A stretch of DNA of 52,278 nucleotides from an uncultured Bacteroidales bacterium (GTDB taxonomy: Bacteria > Bacteroidota > Bacteroidia > Bacteroidales > UBA932), in the NCBI GenBank assembly GCA_900316045.1, contig ONBM01000021.1:1-52278 (forward strand), given 5' to 3'. Numbering within the stretch: position 1 is the first letter of the stretch; the number at the start of each line of letters is the position of its first letter. Both the position numbers and the translations under genes were made by a program. This document shows, in pieces, positions 52,025 to 52,278 of the stretch. The notes beneath the pieces were generated by a model that did not search any database, was not told where the DNA came from, and saw nothing but the letters and a program-made list of their open reading frames with translations.

Positions 52025-52278
52025 GTTAGGTTTCCCGTCACAAAGGAAGTAAGCGAAACCTTACGAATTTTTCGACTAAGATGCATGGATTATGCTTGCC
52101 CTCACTGAAAACGTAAAATTTTATTATACTCTTTGTGATTCCGTTTGGGGAAATCAAAGTATGAATTTAGATTTTTCCACACTAGTGTCCCGTTAAGACT
52201 CATTGAAACTGAATAAGTTAGGATAGTCATCCACGGGAACGAGATTTTTAGATTTGTTAAACAATTGATTTAGAGGTA
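52025..52278. other. Right edge, gene-free
   Basis: This is presumably the upstream region of the broken SusC gene. No clear promoter on the minus strand was found. A segment around 52187 (ACTAGTGTCCCGTTAAGAC) has the look of an insertion-sequence end, but no partner end or transposase is in the window. Confidence 0.3.

Noticed and set aside
52180..52260. Possible insertion-sequence end
   Set aside because: The segment resembles an IS terminus by eye only; no matching inverted end, target duplication or transposase lies in the window.
1..52278. tRNA or rRNA genes
   Set aside because: No cloverleaf-like segments with TTCGA/GGTTCGA-type T-arms or rRNA sequence were recognised on either strand.

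Overview
The window looks like chromosome of a Bacteroidota bacterium, most likely a gut- or rumen-type Bacteroidales. The evidence is two SusC/SusD outer-membrane pairs with STN-domain receptors, ECF sigma/FecR anti-sigma pairs, several glycoside hydrolases with signal peptides or lipoboxes, and promoter candidates matching the Bacteroidota consensus (TTTG at -33, TAnnTTTG at -7). Most of the DNA is of intermediate GC and strongly overuses the word GAATAT/ATATTC on both strands. The family or genus cannot be fixed from the sequence alone.

Layout. 0-1.2 kb: remnant of an AbiE type IV toxin-antitoxin pair, with the antitoxin intact and the toxin gutted. 1.4-7.8 kb, minus strand: a secreted glycosidase operon (GH78 alpha-L-rhamnosidase, then two GH92 alpha-mannosidases). 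7.9-13.6 kb, plus strand: a divergent catabolic operon (PHP-domain protein, fused rhamnulose-phosphate aldolase/short-chain dehydrogenase, tandem class II aldolase, GH99/WbsX-like lipoprotein). Together these suggest use of a glycan containing rhamnose and mannose. 13.7-18.7 kb, minus strand: a TolC-HlyD-two-permease ABC-2 export system with no ATPase gene, next to a divergent AraC regulator (19.0-20.0 kb). 20.0-21.3 kb: no protein genes, but a likely small RNA and two repeat clusters.

21.3-31.2 kb: a polysaccharide utilisation locus (ECF sigma, FecR, SusC, SusD, GH78 rhamnosidase) that is more AT-rich and lacks the GAATAT overuse, so probably acquired horizontally. 31.2-31.8 kb: a dispersed repeat also found inverted near 50.0 kb. 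31.8-34.1 kb: sugar MFS transporter and ROK kinase. 34.1-37.4 kb: uvrA and dtd, divergent housekeeping genes. 37.4-47.0 kb: a second, native SusC/D operon (ECF sigma, FecR, SusC, SusD, three-module beta-helix lipoprotein, Tat-type metallo-beta-lactamase-fold lipoprotein) without any recognisable glycosidase. 47.1-49.3 kb: an MBL-fold hydrolase and two paralogous deoxynucleoside kinases. 49.3-50.8 kb: repeat-rich DNA. 50.8-52.0 kb: a frameshifted, truncated SusC pseudogene.

The observations most worth follow-up are the GAATAT/ATATTC enrichment and its absence from the 22-31 kb island, the putative 20.05-20.15 kb small RNA, an inverted repeat that contains the GTG start of the second FecR gene, the glycosidase-free SusC/D operon, and families of tandem repeats that share a palindromic end.
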